Below, piece after piece: positions 32,090 through 51,715 of a stretch of 64,000 bases of DNA; within the stretch, counting starts at the first letter, position 1, and every line of letters starts with the position of its first letter. The notes beneath the pieces are model-generated. The model worked only from the letters and a program-made list of their open reading frames with translations, was not told the origin of the DNA and did no database searches. Made by a program: the position numbers and the translations under genes. The stretch comes from Perca fluviatilis (lineage: Eukaryota > Chordata > Actinopteri > Perciformes > Percidae), in NCBI RefSeq assembly GCF_010015445.1, contig NC_053114.1, positions 33,311,025 to 33,375,024 on the forward strand, read 5' to 3'.

Positions 32090-33152
32090 TGCAGAGACTG
32101 AATGACACAACACAGGCTTCTACTGATGAATATGGGACACATACTTTACAAGAGAGAGGGTGGGAGGAGGAGTGATGGCATCCCTATTCCTAATATCAAC
32201 TCTGCTTTTCCCAAGAACGAGTTCCTGTCCCAAGCCACGGACTGTCCCCTGAAGAGCCTCGTTTATTATGTTTGACCATCACTGCGAGCAAAGGAAATCA
32301 CATTTTACTTTGGAAATTCAGGTCATTTCAAGACATTTTATTTTTACACAAAGCCACAGCATCAGGGTTAAATTCAAACACTGAAAGGGACAAGCAAGTC
32401 TGACAGACTTCACTTAGTTTACCACAGATGATAGTTGCCTTTATTTTTGTATTAATTGATATGTTGCAACATTATTGAAAGACAGAATGACCTGATGTGT
32501 TGGGGGGTGTTGTGAAACCTGAGAGTTTGAGTTGAAGTTTTGAACGAAGATGAGAGCCAGTCTAGCTCATCTACATTTCATATTTCAAAGCCAACATCAG
32601 CATTCATGATCAAATGTTATTATGGTCACGGCGATGGGATTTAAAACTGCTGTTTTGAGATGTACTAGTATCTGTATCTGGGGGTTGGAGGAAGTGCGAA
32701 ATGGAAAACTAAGCAGCACTTACCGAATGTAGATCAGTCCTCCGGAGTCAAATAATATTTCCAAATATTATAATTGGTTTTCTAAAATGTTTAGCCATAT
32801 ATGGAATTTGCCATGTAGAGCGATACGCAAGTGTTCAAACAGTGACGGAAAGATAGTTGGGTCTAGAACCTCAATTATAAGAATAGAAACATTGAGCACA
32901 CTTTTAGATGATTGAAAACTTCTTGACTTCCCTGAATTGTCGTGATGTGGTATACAACCTAACATGTGGGCTATGTAATTTAACCAAATGCTGAGAATCA
33001 GCTTCAGCAGCTATTTGACACAGGAGTGATGTGGGTGCTGCTCTGTCAGATGGCTTGAATTATCATTTTATCACAAGTGTGACTTAGTTTGTGGTCAGAC
33101 GTCCAGTGTGCTTACGTTCCCATTTTTGTCCAGCCATTAGAACACCAATAAA
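32090..33152 (+). terminator. frmd5: frmd5 3' UTR with AATAAA signal
   Basis: After the TGA at 32087-32089 there is no further exon. The first well-placed AATAAA on the plus strand is at 33147-33152, so a 3' UTR of about 1.1 kb is likely. The exact end is inferred. Confidence 0.5.
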
Positions 33153-33169
33153 GTTTTGTCAAATTACTA

Positions 33170-35430
33170 TAAATTACAGATAATTGTAAGGATATAAGTA
33201 GGTAATGGAGGTGGTAGGTTTACTTATTTTATAAAATAGCAGCCAAATAATTAATATATCTACAATCAACTTCTGTGTGTAAGGAACAGTTGTCACTTTG
33301 CAGTAGTTACTTTTATGATAGTCGAAAAGGTGATGGTACTATGTGAGCTAGCTAGCGCTGTAGTGATAGTAAAGTGGTTAGTTCTTTGAGTTCCACTCTG
33401 TAGAACGAGTTTCTCGATGTGCAATAATGTTAATATAAAAAACAAGATCCTATCCGTTACCTTTTGTAAAGTACAACAATTTGTGCTATTTTCCCCACAG
33501 TAAACAGTTAAGAGGGCTTGTTTTTGATTCATGTTGAGTTAAAAGGTCATAAGTTTAGCCCTGCTGTGTTCAAATGTATGCATTTATCTGTAAAGGCCTA
33601 ATATCATGTTTGCATTTTTGTACAAACTGATGTCTCATTAACAGATTTCCTCACTGCGACTTTTAATGGACTTAAAGCATTATTATTTTTTTACAGTGGA
33701 TGTATAGTGTTCAGCTTACAAGAGAAACTGAGATAAGTCATGTTTACGCTCTACTGCAATCTTCATCATCACACCTACCAAAGAATCCTCTGTTGTCTGA
33801 TATTTCTGTCAGTTTGCGTCAACAGATGGAAACTAATAGTCTGCTCTCCTTCTCCAGCCTTAGCACGCATGTTATTTCACAGGTTAGCCTGCATTGCATC
33901 TTTACAGCCCAGAGCGATCAACAGCATCTTTTAAACTACATAGTTTGTTAACTATTGGACCTCTCAACAAACCTACAAGTGGTGGACTAGGGTATATGTT
34001 GGTGTAATTATAGACTGATCAGCAGGCATTTATCATACCTAAAATAAATTGGATGCAATATTTATGCAACAAAAGGAATGGTTAGGACATTGATTAACTG
34101 AGGGGTTTAGGAGGCTCCTATAGGCAATTTGGAAAGTTACTGTATTCATATTAAAATCCACAGGTTCAAAGTTTGATTCATTTGAGAGACCCTGTAGTAC
34201 CAGGCTTCAAATTTAGATTTTATTTTTGTACGGTATTGACATTTTTTAACTTCAGAAATTGGTGAAATAACCAGAAGTATTACTGATTCTGCATTTTCTT
34301 TTAGTTCAAAGTTGGAGGAGTTAGACAAAAATATTTAACGACCCATTTATTCTTCATAAAAAACCCAACTAATTTTGTGGTTGGTTTTTTAAGACTTAAT
34401 TACTTATGTGTCTGCTAACTCGGATGTACTTTTTAACTTCCTATCATTTGAACTTTAAAGTCTTTAAAGACTTTAAAGTTTGTTTATTTGTATGAACCTA
34501 ACAACATAATTTGAGCAATAAATATAACTATGTAATGAATTTCAATATCCATAAACTAGCAAATTAATGTCTGTCTGCTAGGCGTTCAAGATGTCTTTTG
34601 AATGGTAAAGGTAAACGTCCTGTAGATGTGTGAAGGGAATGGTGCTCACCGTTTCCGATTACCCACAGTGGTAGGTAAAGTTCTCCTCCAAATCCTGTTT
34701 GATTGTTGCTTAATCCTAGAATGCTTCCTTGACTCATTTTTAGAGAAACAAAGTACATGCAAGTTGTCTTGTGAACGTACGTGTTGATGAACTGAATACC
34801 CGACAGACGCATTTTCACTTAACTCTGAACAGATTTTACCAAAATGAAAGTGGAGCAGTTTGTATCTAACCAATTTAAAGAACAGCAGAAGTAGCGTATT
34901 CCACTACTTGAATATTTCTTTTTGCAATGCAGTTAAATATATTTTTTGTATTGCTAAAATCGGTTTCAAATAACTTGAACGGATGACAGTTCCATTAAGA
35001 GGCAACTCTCGTATTGATTTTACTTAATCATGTAAACAGGAATGAGGTCTCTGATGTGGTCTTACTGTAAGCATCCTTCCTGTACCATGGCATTGCACAT
35101 GGAAATGTCTGTAAGCATGTGTTCTGCATTTATTACCTCCAAACAAGACTGCTTATTTCCAATCACTGACTTAAGACTAGTGTAATTTATTTATGAATAA
35201 ACAAATATGACCTATTATTGACATCTGCCAGCTACATGTTTAATCTTGAATTCAGAGAAGGAAAACCCAAATCAGCACCTTTTGAATGTTTTTAGCACGT
35301 CCCTGCTTGAAAATAAATCACCGCACAAATTATTCTTTTGTCAGAATGCTGCCATCTAAAGGGGACAATGATACTACCACTGCCGAGATTAATAGCATGC
35401 ACACTCAAAAAGTTGGCTATCAAAACCTTA
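33170..35430. other. Convergent intergenic region between frmd5 and wdr76
   Basis: AT-rich, without exons or a repeat I recognise, apart from a perfect 30-base palindrome at 34451-34480. The facing 3' ends explain the absence of a promoter. Confidence 0.5.
34451..34480. repeat. Perfect 30-bp palindrome
   Basis: Each half is AACTTTAAAGTCTTT against its complement, with no spacer; in intergenic DNA between frmd5 and wdr76. Confidence 0.9.
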
Positions 35431-35438
35431 AAAAAAGT

Positions 35439-35444
35439 TTTATT
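35439..35444 (-). terminator. wdr76: wdr76 poly(A) signal
   Basis: AATAAA on the minus strand lies about 310 bases past the stop codon and closes a short 3' UTR. The frmd5 3' end faces it about 2.3 kb away. Confidence 0.55.
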
Positions 35445-35756
35445 TGCTTCAGCAGCCACTAAAAAAAACATTGATTAATCAATTTGACAACAGGGAACAT
35501 ATTTTAGAAATGTATAAGTTATTACATAAGACATAGAGTCAAACTAATTGCAAATCTGAGAACAGAAAAGCAAGCAGCAGAGATAAAGTCAAGAGTGATT
35601 CATCTGCTACCTACATTGTATGTACAATAATTTCCAGCTGGCCATCTACACTGTACAAGTTGTAAACTTTGACTGTAACAAAACTATTTCCTTTCTTGTT
35701 CTTCCTACCCAACTGAAGGCAATCAGGGGTCTTGGTCACATACTTTAGCCTCCATC

Positions 35757-42252
<6,496 letters not shown>

Positions 42253-42420
42253 TTTTAGTGCACTTTTAAGATACTCATGAGTCGTGATACTCGTCTACGG
42301 AGAGAACTGCTAAAAGGACAACACTTCACAGCTGGTAACTGTGACGTAAAAGGCGAGGAGGAAATTCACTCGCGCCAAGTTTTGTAACTAGCCCTGCTGT
42401 GTTGTGAAACAGAATCCTAG
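42253..42420 (-). promoter_or_regulatory. wdr76: wdr76 promoter region with E2F-like site
   Basis: The start codon is at 42252-42250. On the minus strand CTTGGCGCG (42379-42371), close to the E2F consensus TTTSSCGC, lies about 120 bases upstream in a CpG-containing stretch. No TATA box is visible, as usual for cell-cycle genes. The transcription start is not determined. Confidence 0.4.
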
Positions 42421-42852
42421 CAGGTCATTGATTAGCTAGGTGTTTACCCATCATCACATTTAAGGGGAGGTTCTCTCCTGCCAACAGCCAATAAACAGCC
42501 ATTATATTTGGTTGCCATCTCGATCTCATCTCGTGTCCTTCTTCCGCTGACAAAGAATCACTGATAATGTCGCCACCTTTTGGCAGATGTGGGCAATAGC
42601 AGAAAGGAAGACGAAATACCGTCACTAATAACTGTAATTCTGGTTAACTTATGCATGAAAAACATGCCCAAGTAACGTTTGAACATTTAACAATTGACTG
42701 ACACGCACTGTTAACGTTTTGTTCCATGCTGATTTAAAAGAGAAAACAGACAATCTTCTTAGCAAACAAACACACCTGTGCACACAGAGGAAGTCCGTCA
42801 GCAATAAAGGCAATAATATAATGAAAGACCCATAAGCGTGATGGAAACATTG

Positions 42853-42858
42853 TTTATT
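42853..42858 (-). terminator. ctsh: ctsh poly(A) signal
   Basis: Minus-strand AATAAA about 720 bases after the ctsh stop codon. The wdr76 start lies ~600 bases beyond in the same orientation, so the two genes are closely tandem. Confidence 0.5.
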
Positions 42859-43577
42859 AACAAAACATGTTCAAATGAAAACAAACTTTACTTAGCAAAT
42901 GACTTGACATCAGAGTTTACTCCTCATTGGGCTTTTTGTGCATGACTAAAGTTTCATAATCGGAGCAGAGGAGATACAGAACTGTGGATGTTATGAAGCC
43001 ATAAAGAGACCACTCACTGACAAATTAAGTAAATGACCCATGCATGATCTGCCATAACATGATCTCATTGGTCTGAAGAGATGTCTATTTCTCAGTATAG
43101 CACTATGCATGTTACATCATGTTACCACTGGTAAGGTGGCTGCTTCTCGTGTGTTTTTCCAATGCTGTTACTTAAAAGGTAGTGCATGGTACAAGCCTCT
43201 GTACAGGGGTAGGCAACATATGATTTAATACATTTTCTTTGTGTGGTCATTAACAGCAGTAATTGTCTCAACAACCACATTATGAAACAAAAGAACAATA
43301 GGTAACAACTTCCACTAAAACAAGCCAGCCATAGTTACATCAATACAAAAACAAATGCACCACACAGTAATGTTGAGAGTGTGACACACAAAGATTACAT
43401 TTTTTTAACAGTTTAAAATTTCAGATAGTATTGTACATATTGCTGAGAAATCAAACCTCTACATAAAACACTTCAGGGAACATGGAAGGGCCAACTTCCC
43501 ATCGAGTTCACTACATTGTCACTGGGTGACATTTTACTGAGTTTTATCAGTCGTCCACTTTGTTGCCATGTTACTCC

Positions 43578-46500
43578 TCAAACTAAAAGTAGAGGGTAGG
43601 AAGAGCATGCAGCCAGTCCACACATGTTTTTCCCTCGCTCGATCAAAAAATATCTGATGGAATAAAAAAAAGAAATGTGTCCATGATCACTGGAAGCTGT
43701 AACAAGTCATCACACTAAAACACATGCACACGGACTATATTTACCCATCCATTCCCCAGGCTGTGCCCCAAGAGTTCTTCACAATCCAATATGGCATGCC
43801 GCTCTCCTCAGCGCCGTAACCCACAGCCAGGACTGCATGATTCACCATGTCTGCTGTGTTCTTACACTGAGTGCTAAACAGACAACACTGATGCTTTTAG
43901 ATCAATAGAGTACATTTTTTTGTAGATTGACTGGGCTGCTGTCCTCTGTAGAAGAAAATGAATTACCTAAACAGTTAGTCTCATTTTGTCCTGATACCCT
44001 CTTTCCTGTTCACTGATTATGTTCTTATTTTCTCTATTCAACCAACTTTAAGTGTCTCCTGTGTTAATTAACTCTGTCTGCAATTTATAAGGACAATGGT
44101 TAACTGCTCCTCAGATCTCTGCAGGGCAAATCCAGACAGCTAGCTAGACTATCTGTTGAATCTGAATTTTCTGTTGCACGACAAAAACAACCTTTGAACG
44201 TACACATTCTACCAAAACAAGTTCCTTTCCGAGGCTATTTTCTAGCGGCACCGTGGCTCCGCTCTGCGCTTAGCACCGCCCAAGACGATTGTGATTGGTT
44301 TAAAGAAATGCCAATAAACTAAAGCACGTTTTTCTCCCATCCCGCAATGCTGTGTGGACTAGCCAGACCCTCCTCCTCCGCCCCCTGAAGGAAAGTCTGG
44401 CAATGCGAGACTCGGTCTATGCAAATCTACTCAGATAGTTTTGTGAGTGAATATCTTCTCATCTTTTGGTATTCTGTTGCTTTACTGTAACCTTGTATAA
44501 AACCCTGACCAGAAAACTCATTCTGGCCAGAGAGAATACAGCTTCTTTCTCCACTGTCCGGTGAATAAAACTAATCTGAACCAGCCACTGGTTTGGACCT
44601 GAGTGAACTTTTTCTTCCACATCTCCTTCAATATCATATTACAACCTGCCTATGCAAAGATGTGTTTTTAGGAATTTATTTAGATATATTCATGCCTGTT
44701 CAAGACAATGAAACAGAGAAACACAAGCTAACACCAGCACATTTATGATAGAGAGGACAGAAAGTTCAGTAAAGTGAATTACAAGCACTCATAACTGTAA
44801 GCACCATAACAAATGAGCCATGAGCCATCAGACCATCACAGTGGCCAATGTATGAATAGCTCCATGTTATGGGCAGACATGTTCCAAGGCCAGCAAGCTG
44901 TGTGATGAAAGGCTTGGCAGCAGAGTACTTTTATTCTGGTCAATACACTGGTCTAACACCAATGTAAATAGCAAAAAGCAAAGTGGTACCACAACACTAA
45001 ATCCAACAAAAGCCTAAAACAAGTGTTGTGCTCTAATGTAATGCAAGCAGATTTCTGTCACAACCTGCCAACAGCCATTAACTATGATTTTGCAGATTTC
45101 ACTTGTTAGTGAGCCTCATTAGTTCCTTAATCCTCTTTCCTATTCAATAACTTATGTGCTGGTGGATTACTAGACAAACATTCCACTATTGTATTATAAA
45201 TATTTCCAAAGTGCAAAATGGACAGAAACAACATGGCCACACACTCCTCTGAATATTTCTAACCTAACCTACATGAGTGCTTGTTGACTTAGGTCCTTCG
45301 CTCACCTTGTGTAAACACCTTCTTTGTAGTGCTTAAAATCAGCCGTGACTTGAAAGGCGAAAGACACAGGGTTGAGCCGGGCCACAGCATCAACCATGGC
45401 CTTTTCATCATACTGTGGATGGACAAATGTACAGAGATTTGAATACATAAAGGAAAAGCAAATATTTTTAGGAGATAAAAGTTATTATAGTATGAGTCAA
45501 ATGTTGGCAATCCAGTGTAACAGACTGTTACTGTAAGTATTCACAACAGTGACACATTCACACAATGTCCCACAATGATAAGAAACTAATTTGTCTATAC
45601 CAAAATAGCTGCTTTTGTCTTTTCCTCTTATCGAGTTACCAACAAAGACATTGTTAACTGTACCCAATTTGTGACATTGTGGCCCAGCAGTCATTTCTTT
45701 AAGGACACAATTTCTTACAGAATGTAACTTCACATGTATACATGTGCATGTTCACTCACACTTGTTATGTTGACAACATCCAGGACAAAAGCAGCTGCAA
45801 GTGTAGGGTCAAAATGGCAACTGTCATCCTAAGACAGGAAGGAAAAAAAATCATACATTGAGAATATATTTTAAATATTGCAAAAAACAAAAACACTGGG
45901 AAAAAAAAGTCATACATGGCCTTTATAGGGATAGTCCTCCTCTGTCATAAGACCCTTGTTGTATTTGATGTACTCAAATGCCTGGCTGGGGAGGCCACTG
46001 AAACAAACCAAACAGTATTTAATAGGTTGAAGCCTTAAACGCAAGTATTCTTGTTATTATTGTAACTTATAATGTCTCATATATTATAGCTATAACTACA
46101 AAAACTAACAACTAATGACAAATCAGTGTTACTTACCCCATGCATCCATAATTGTTGAAGTCTCTGGCACAGTCTATCAGCTGCTGCTCAGACTGATACA
46201 AAAAGCAAATTGCTTAAAGCTTTTATACAGAGCAATAATACTGTTAATACTACATTTAAAAAAAACTGACAAACCACTAAGATCATACTGTAAAACAGAG
46301 ATTTCCACTGCAACCACATCTTTTAAATTATCCTAATAAGAAAGCACACCCCTACAAATCTCTCAGCACAGATATAACCTGAAGTGCCACACGTGAGATC
46401 TATTAAATGAATGAGTTGAGTATTACTAAATAATAATAGTCAGACAGATCTCACCAGAGGTATTAGCTTCCCGGTAACGATAGCATTCACAGACTCCAAA

Positions 46501-49245
46501 CAACCAGTAGTAGAGAAGGTCCAACAGCTTCCACAGTGACCCTAAAGACGCAAACACAATATAACTCAAACAACTGGTAATTCACTTATCTGTCAAAGAA
46601 GCGTTATTATGGAAGCCACGCAACTTTGAGGCAAGGCCCGCCCTTCAATAGCATTCACACACTACTATTGGTCACACGTCCATGCTTACGCAAGGTAACG
46701 TAACCCAATTGGTTCAGGTCCTATCCCCTGACCAATTGGCTATCCTAACCTTAACCACTCGAGGTCAATGCCTAACCCCAACCAATTGAGCTGCTTGGTA
46801 GGGTGGGACTTGCATAGAAGTTACATGGGATCCATAATAACGCCTGAAAGAAGCACTCCCCTCATTTTTTATGATTGTCTTATAATGTCTTCTGTATTTC
46901 TGGCAGAGTCATAGAAAAGTACCTGTTTTCTATGCTGTCTTTGTCACATTATTATTAAATTAGTCAAGCCACATAAATGAATAATGTAACTATATGTCTG
47001 ATTGATGTATTGTACTTGTAAATGCAACATTAGTTGCTGTTTTCAGTGCTCATATTTACATCAAAGTAGTTTAAAGTGGAAATAATGAGTGTTCTTGTCC
47101 TGTGCAATACAGCCATGGCTGATGATGAAGTCTTTCTGGCAAAAACACTGTCACAAGCCTCCGAGGATCTAAGAGTTTTGAAGTGCTTTACTCCAGGTAC
47201 CTTCCGGTGAAGCTGCTCTGCTGCGACACGGGCCGTGCTGCTGCTACATTTTTACGTTACTCAAGTTGTATTTGTTTATACTGCTCTTTAGTACTTTAGC
47301 TTAGAGTTCTACTGTTCCTAACAACTATTTGTTCGTCTGCAAACAACCGCGGGAGCAAACTGTACTTATGGCGACTCTTGCACAAGTTTTTCTCCTGTCG
47401 CTGATTGCTCTGGCATGCCCCCCAGCATGCCAAACACTTGGGGACAATGTAGCCTTCCAGCTATGAATCTCCTACACCAGAGAGGCACTGCTGTTACTCA
47501 GGCCACCCCACTCTGCTGGATTTACCTCCACCATAGACCTGCCCGAAGCAGTGAAACCTCCACCTGAACAGCAAAGGCACAAGCGGAGAAGAGGCAGGCG
47601 AGGAGGGGTAGGCAGCACACACAATAGAATACACTTTATTGCCCCGTATGTGCTGAAACTCTCAGTTCTATTTCCCACCATAAATTAGCAGGAAAGTTAA
47701 TGCATATCCTTGGATTAACGTACTTTACCAAATTCTTGTCATCCTGGTTCTCCCTCTAGATTGTGGTTGTATTTTGTGGCAGTTTAGCACCTGAATTGGA
47801 TACCTGGTCTTTCACGGGAGTCACAACGTTGTCCTTCATCCTCCAGTCTACAAACTCGGGATAAGAACCAGCCCTGTTGACATGACCCCCTGTAGTAGCT
47901 GAGCAGTTCTAAAAGAGACCAGAATCAAAAGATTGCAATCAAAAACGTATTTATGTATGAAAGCACCAGCTGCACAAAGTGTATTGTATTATGTGTATCA
48001 TACCTGAGGCTCTGTCAAGAGGAATAATTTCCTGAATTCCTCAAATGTCATGTCTGAGAACTGATTCAGTCCCACTAGATTTAAAAATGAACAATGTTGT
48101 AAGGACATGCATGCCTTTCATAACCTTATGAAATATTTCATTTTTAAAAGAGAGCTGACTGCACCCACTGTGGTGATAATCTATACATAATGTGTTATGA
48201 GAAAGATTATACTGTACTTGTGAATGAATGATTCCCAGCATTATGATGATCAATTTCCCTCCTATTCTCAGTGAATATGTGGAGCCGGTGGTAATACTCC
48301 TCAATGTCATAAACCTTGTTGTGCTGCATGTGAAAAAGAGAAGTGTAACAGCTTATAGCTACACAGGAAATAATTAAGGTTTTTAAAAGCTTGTTAATGA
48401 AGCATTCAAAATAAAACATATAAGTGACTGTGAAGTATACAGTAACTTTGTTATTATGATCATACCTGTGACATCCACTGTTTGAATCCATATTCCTCTG
48501 ATAAGACACAGAATAAAGCCGTTGAAGTTAATAAAGCAGCCTAATAATTAACACTTCAAACTATTAATTCCACCCCGCACCCATTTATGAGGGCAATGTA
48601 ACTTAGTACAATCACTCACAAATTGAAGGTAGGCCTACATGTTCTGGATGTCATGCTTCTACCTGTGCAGTACTACACACAGAGGGGATTTGTAATTTTT
48701 AATCCACTGCATTGATCTGACAGCTGTAGTGACTATAGTTTACATATTAATATTTTGCATAGAAAACATTGATGGTCTTGTAAAATATAATGCATTGATA
48801 TAGATAAAACTACCAAATAGTATATTAAATAGTTGAAATTAGCTCCACATCGAACAACTATAAAATAATAAACTTATGCATCAGTAATAATCCCATAATA
48901 ACGGGGGTCCATTTTCTCCATATGAGTACTTTTACTTTTATATTGCAGTTGCTACTTTTAAGGAGCTGAGTTCTTTCAGAATTGTAAATGACAGAAACAA
49001 AATCAAAGTCTAAGCCATTAATGTTTCTGCCAATTATTTGGAGGTGCATACGGTGTCAATGCCTATGAGTTAGCTTCAACGAAATATTAGTGTGAGCGAC
49101 AGCGTTTAACATTTTGCAACAAACAAAAAAATAAAAGAATCAAAAAAAACTTGATGACAGTTTCCTTACCTTTGGACAAATCTAACGGCGTTAAATGAAC
49201 TAAACTAAACACGGTGCTGATGAACCAAACTATACCGAGCGCCAT
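43578..49245 (-). CDS. ctsh: Cathepsin H (lysosomal cysteine aminopeptidase), complete
   Basis: Papain-family (C1) lysosomal aminopeptidase. Twelve exons 5' to 3': 49245-49170, 48497-48466, 48323-48218, 48074-48004, 47908-47804, 46541-46455, 46192-46137, 45997-45916, 45828-45760, 45412-45306, 43873-43745, 43653-43578; all phases agree and give 331 residues, close to the usual ~335. Order: signal peptide ([18 protein letters not shown]); inhibitory propeptide with the ERFNIN-type helix ([19 protein letters not shown]) and [13 protein letters not shown]; the cathepsin H mini-chain EPQNCSAT, which restricts the active site to aminopeptidase action; mature domain with oxyanion Gln and catalytic Cys (KDQGHCGSCW), catalytic His ([11 protein letters not shown]) and Asn ([10 protein letters not shown]). 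All catalytic residues are present, so the gene should be functional. Its introns carry a LINE piece and two repeat-family copies. Confidence 0.97.
44085..44415 (+). repeat. Copy of the 'AGTCT' family in ctsh intron
   Basis: Runs from ATTTATAAGGACAATGGTTAA to CTGGCAATGCGAGACT, lacking the first ~100 bases of the family. It is in the intron between ctsh exons 45306 and 43873, which is mostly intergenic-like DNA. Confidence 0.8.
46603..46845. mobile_element. MITE in ctsh intron, related to the one nested in hAT
   Basis: The outer ends GTTATTATGGA and TCCATAATAAC are inverted. The interior shares GGCCCGCCCTTCAATAGCATTCACACACTACTATTGG-type sequence with 16781-16957 in the opposite orientation, longer and diverged. 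Confidence 0.7.
47205..47690 (+). mobile_element. Non-LTR retrotransposon 5' fragment
   Basis: In ctsh intron. An open stretch near 47500-47610 reads [20 protein letters not shown], a Lys/Arg-rich start seen in fish LINE second ORFs. No reverse transcriptase follows. Orientation is opposite to ctsh. Confidence 0.5.
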
Positions 49246-49277
49246 ACTCGCCCCGGACTCCAACAAGCTGTGAGAGA

Positions 49278-49304
49278 GTCACATGATTCGGCTTCTTTTT
49301 ATAT
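49278..49304 (-). promoter_or_regulatory. ctsh: ctsh core promoter: TATA box plus GTCACATGA E-box
   Basis: On the minus strand ATATAAAAAG (49304-49295) follows a run of 13 G and precedes TCATGTGAC (49286-49278). The start codon is at 49245-49243, so transcription should begin near 49270. The E-box resembles the CLEAR/M-box sites bound by TFEB, TFE3 and MITF in lysosomal genes. Presence of the motifs is seen; their use is inferred. Confidence 0.55.
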
Positions 49305-49309
49305 CCCCC

Positions 49310-51080
49310 CCCCCCCCTCCTTTTTAAAGACCACCCCAGTTTGCATTGTAAAACAAACGTGCCAGCCGTGGAGACACTTCTCCCCCTGAGAAAGAATAGA
49401 TTTATTAACAAGAGGTAATCAGGAAAGAATACACTTTTATACAAAACTGGAAATACTACTCAAGCTGTTGAAATAGACTGAAAGAGAATTCTCATACCAC
49501 TGGGTATTGCTCACTGCAAACATTTGATGTGCCTGTTAAGAGGGTAAAGATTCATGTGCAAGGGTGGGGTTTAAATACAGTTCACATACTGTTCTAGATA
49601 TAGATTTAATTTGAACACGTGAAAGTGGTACATGCGTGCCACTTAAGCTTTAGGTTTTTTTTAATACAAAGCCTGTAAAAAATACCTATAAATATTTTAA
49701 GAATAAGCACAATATTACTACTGTATAGTTCCTGCTAACACATTGGAATAGACAGGATACAGAATGTGTTACACTTATAAGTTGTTTTCAACATTTGCTT
49801 TAAAGTATTATACACAGAATTTATTACAGAGTTGAACAATCATAAGGATAACACATTTCGAGGGATATGTTTTTAACACATTGCACGTTAGGAAATGCAT
49901 CAGACTGCCTGTACACAATATTGTACACAGCAAATATTTCTGCTTCATTGGCAAATCGTAGAACAAAATAGTTTACATACTTCTGTGGTATATAATCCAT
50001 TTCATGATTAAGGCAAAACCATAATGCACTGGCCAAAGAGGATTAACCATACAAACTATGCTCTTACTGTCTGAGTAAAGCTGGGAATTTAACTTCATGA
50101 AGTGGCTCAATATTGGTTACATCTGCTACATACACTGCCCGTCGCTTATACTGTACATCATGTTGCCCACCAGGGGAATAAGGTGATAAGAAGCAAAGCA
50201 TAAAAACCCATCTCTCCAAACTGAAAACATGTTTCCCAGTTCAATCAGAAATGAGCAGGTAATGTTGTTTCAGTTTGACTCCCAACGCTTCCAAGTGTCT
50301 TTCTCATTCAGTGGCTACATAAAACATCAGAGTACATGATTCAACTTTAGCCACCACAGTAGATCCACTTTTTACCCCATTTATTTCTCTGAAAGGAAAG
50401 TTTTAAAAAGTGTCCAAATTTCAAAACCTTAACGTTTTTGGTAATCACATCCCATTACACAATACATTCAATAATTAGCAGTATTTACTTTTAGTGGCAG
50501 AGTCTGTCATTTCTGCGCTGCATTCGAATCAGCCAGGACTGAAATCTTAAATCTTAATACACAACTTTGAATTAACGATCATGCAGCTAGTAGATTAGCA
50601 GATATTTGTTTTACTTTTAACTTTGAAGAGCTACACTTGAGGACAAATAGGCTAAAGAAATGGCTGCTACACTAATCAGGCAGAATGTTTGTATGGGGAC
50701 AACTGAGCTTATGTTCAGTTTTCTCTTTGACTTTGACATCTGAGCAGGAAAATGGGAGTTGATCATCATGTGTCAAATGTGACCCCCATTTTTCATGAAT
50801 GAGAGCTTTTTATGTACTGCACATTCCCAATAGAATAAATAGCTTGTCTGTATGCGCTCTCATCTGTGTATTATGTTTGAAAATAACTATCATAAAATGG
50901 TATTTAAGACGATAAATAACATATAAATACTCTGTAACTATATAAATAAAACCTCTCTGGGCTTCTACTCAGTCTCTAATAACGATTATACAGAACGAGT
51001 CCATTGGGGACCACATACTAGAAGGGCACAGCCTACTGTGTCTATTACAAATAATAGTATGTACATTATGATATATTGTT
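49310..51080 (-). other. ctsh-rasgrf1 intergenic / probable rasgrf1 3' UTR
   Basis: No exon or transposase frame is visible here. Minus-strand AATAAA signals occur at 50385-50380, 49825-49820 and 49406-49401, any of which could end rasgrf1. If the most distal is used, the 3' UTR would be about 2.6 kb, would include the GA, TA, LINE and SINE pieces at 51.1-52.0 kb, and would end near the ctsh promoter. Confidence 0.35.
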
Positions 51081-51094
51081 TCTGTACACTCCAC

Positions 51095-51395
51095 TGCAAC
51101 TGCGGTGATGCAGCCACACTGGCTGCATCACCGCCTGGTATGGCAGTTGCACCGCCCTCTACAGAGCTCTACAGAGGATGGTGAAACTGCTCAGCTCATC
51201 ACCAGGACGGAGCTGCCATCCATGGAGGACCTCTACACCCAGCGGTGCAGAAAGAAAGCCAAAAGGATTGTCAGGGACCCCAACTACCCCAGGGGTTGCC
51301 GTCCTGCAGGTGGTACCGCAGCATGCGCTGGTGCACCACCAGGCTCAGGGACAGCTTCATCCCACAGGCCATAAGACTGCTGAACTCTTGAGCTC
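51095..51395 (+). mobile_element. Non-LTR retrotransposon 3' coding fragment
   Basis: Reads GCITAWYGSCTALYRALQ and, after a frameshift, ELPSMEDLYTQRCRKKAKRI, the C-terminal end of L2/Rex-like reverse transcriptase proteins of fish. The TA microsatellite follows soon after. Confidence 0.7.
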
Positions 51396-51451
51396 ATCAG
51401 TATCGTTAGCTATATATACTTTTTACTTATTGTTTTACACCTGTTTACATC

Positions 51452-51455
<4 letters not shown>

Positions 51456-51520
<65 letters not shown>
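51456..51520. repeat. (TA)n microsatellite
   Basis: 65 bases of TA just after the LINE fragment. Confidence 0.95.
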
Positions 51521-51523
<3 letters not shown>

Positions 51524-51715
51524 TTATTTCTCATTATGCATACATATTTACTAGATCATGGTTTAGTTTATTCATGTTGCAATTACTGTCTACTACAAAT
51601 TTATATTATTTTATTTTATATACGTTATATTTTATCCCTATGATGTATGCAGTATTTTATGTCTTAGATTGCCAATTTGTACTTGGGTGATTTTCTTTTT
51701 ATATATATTTATATA

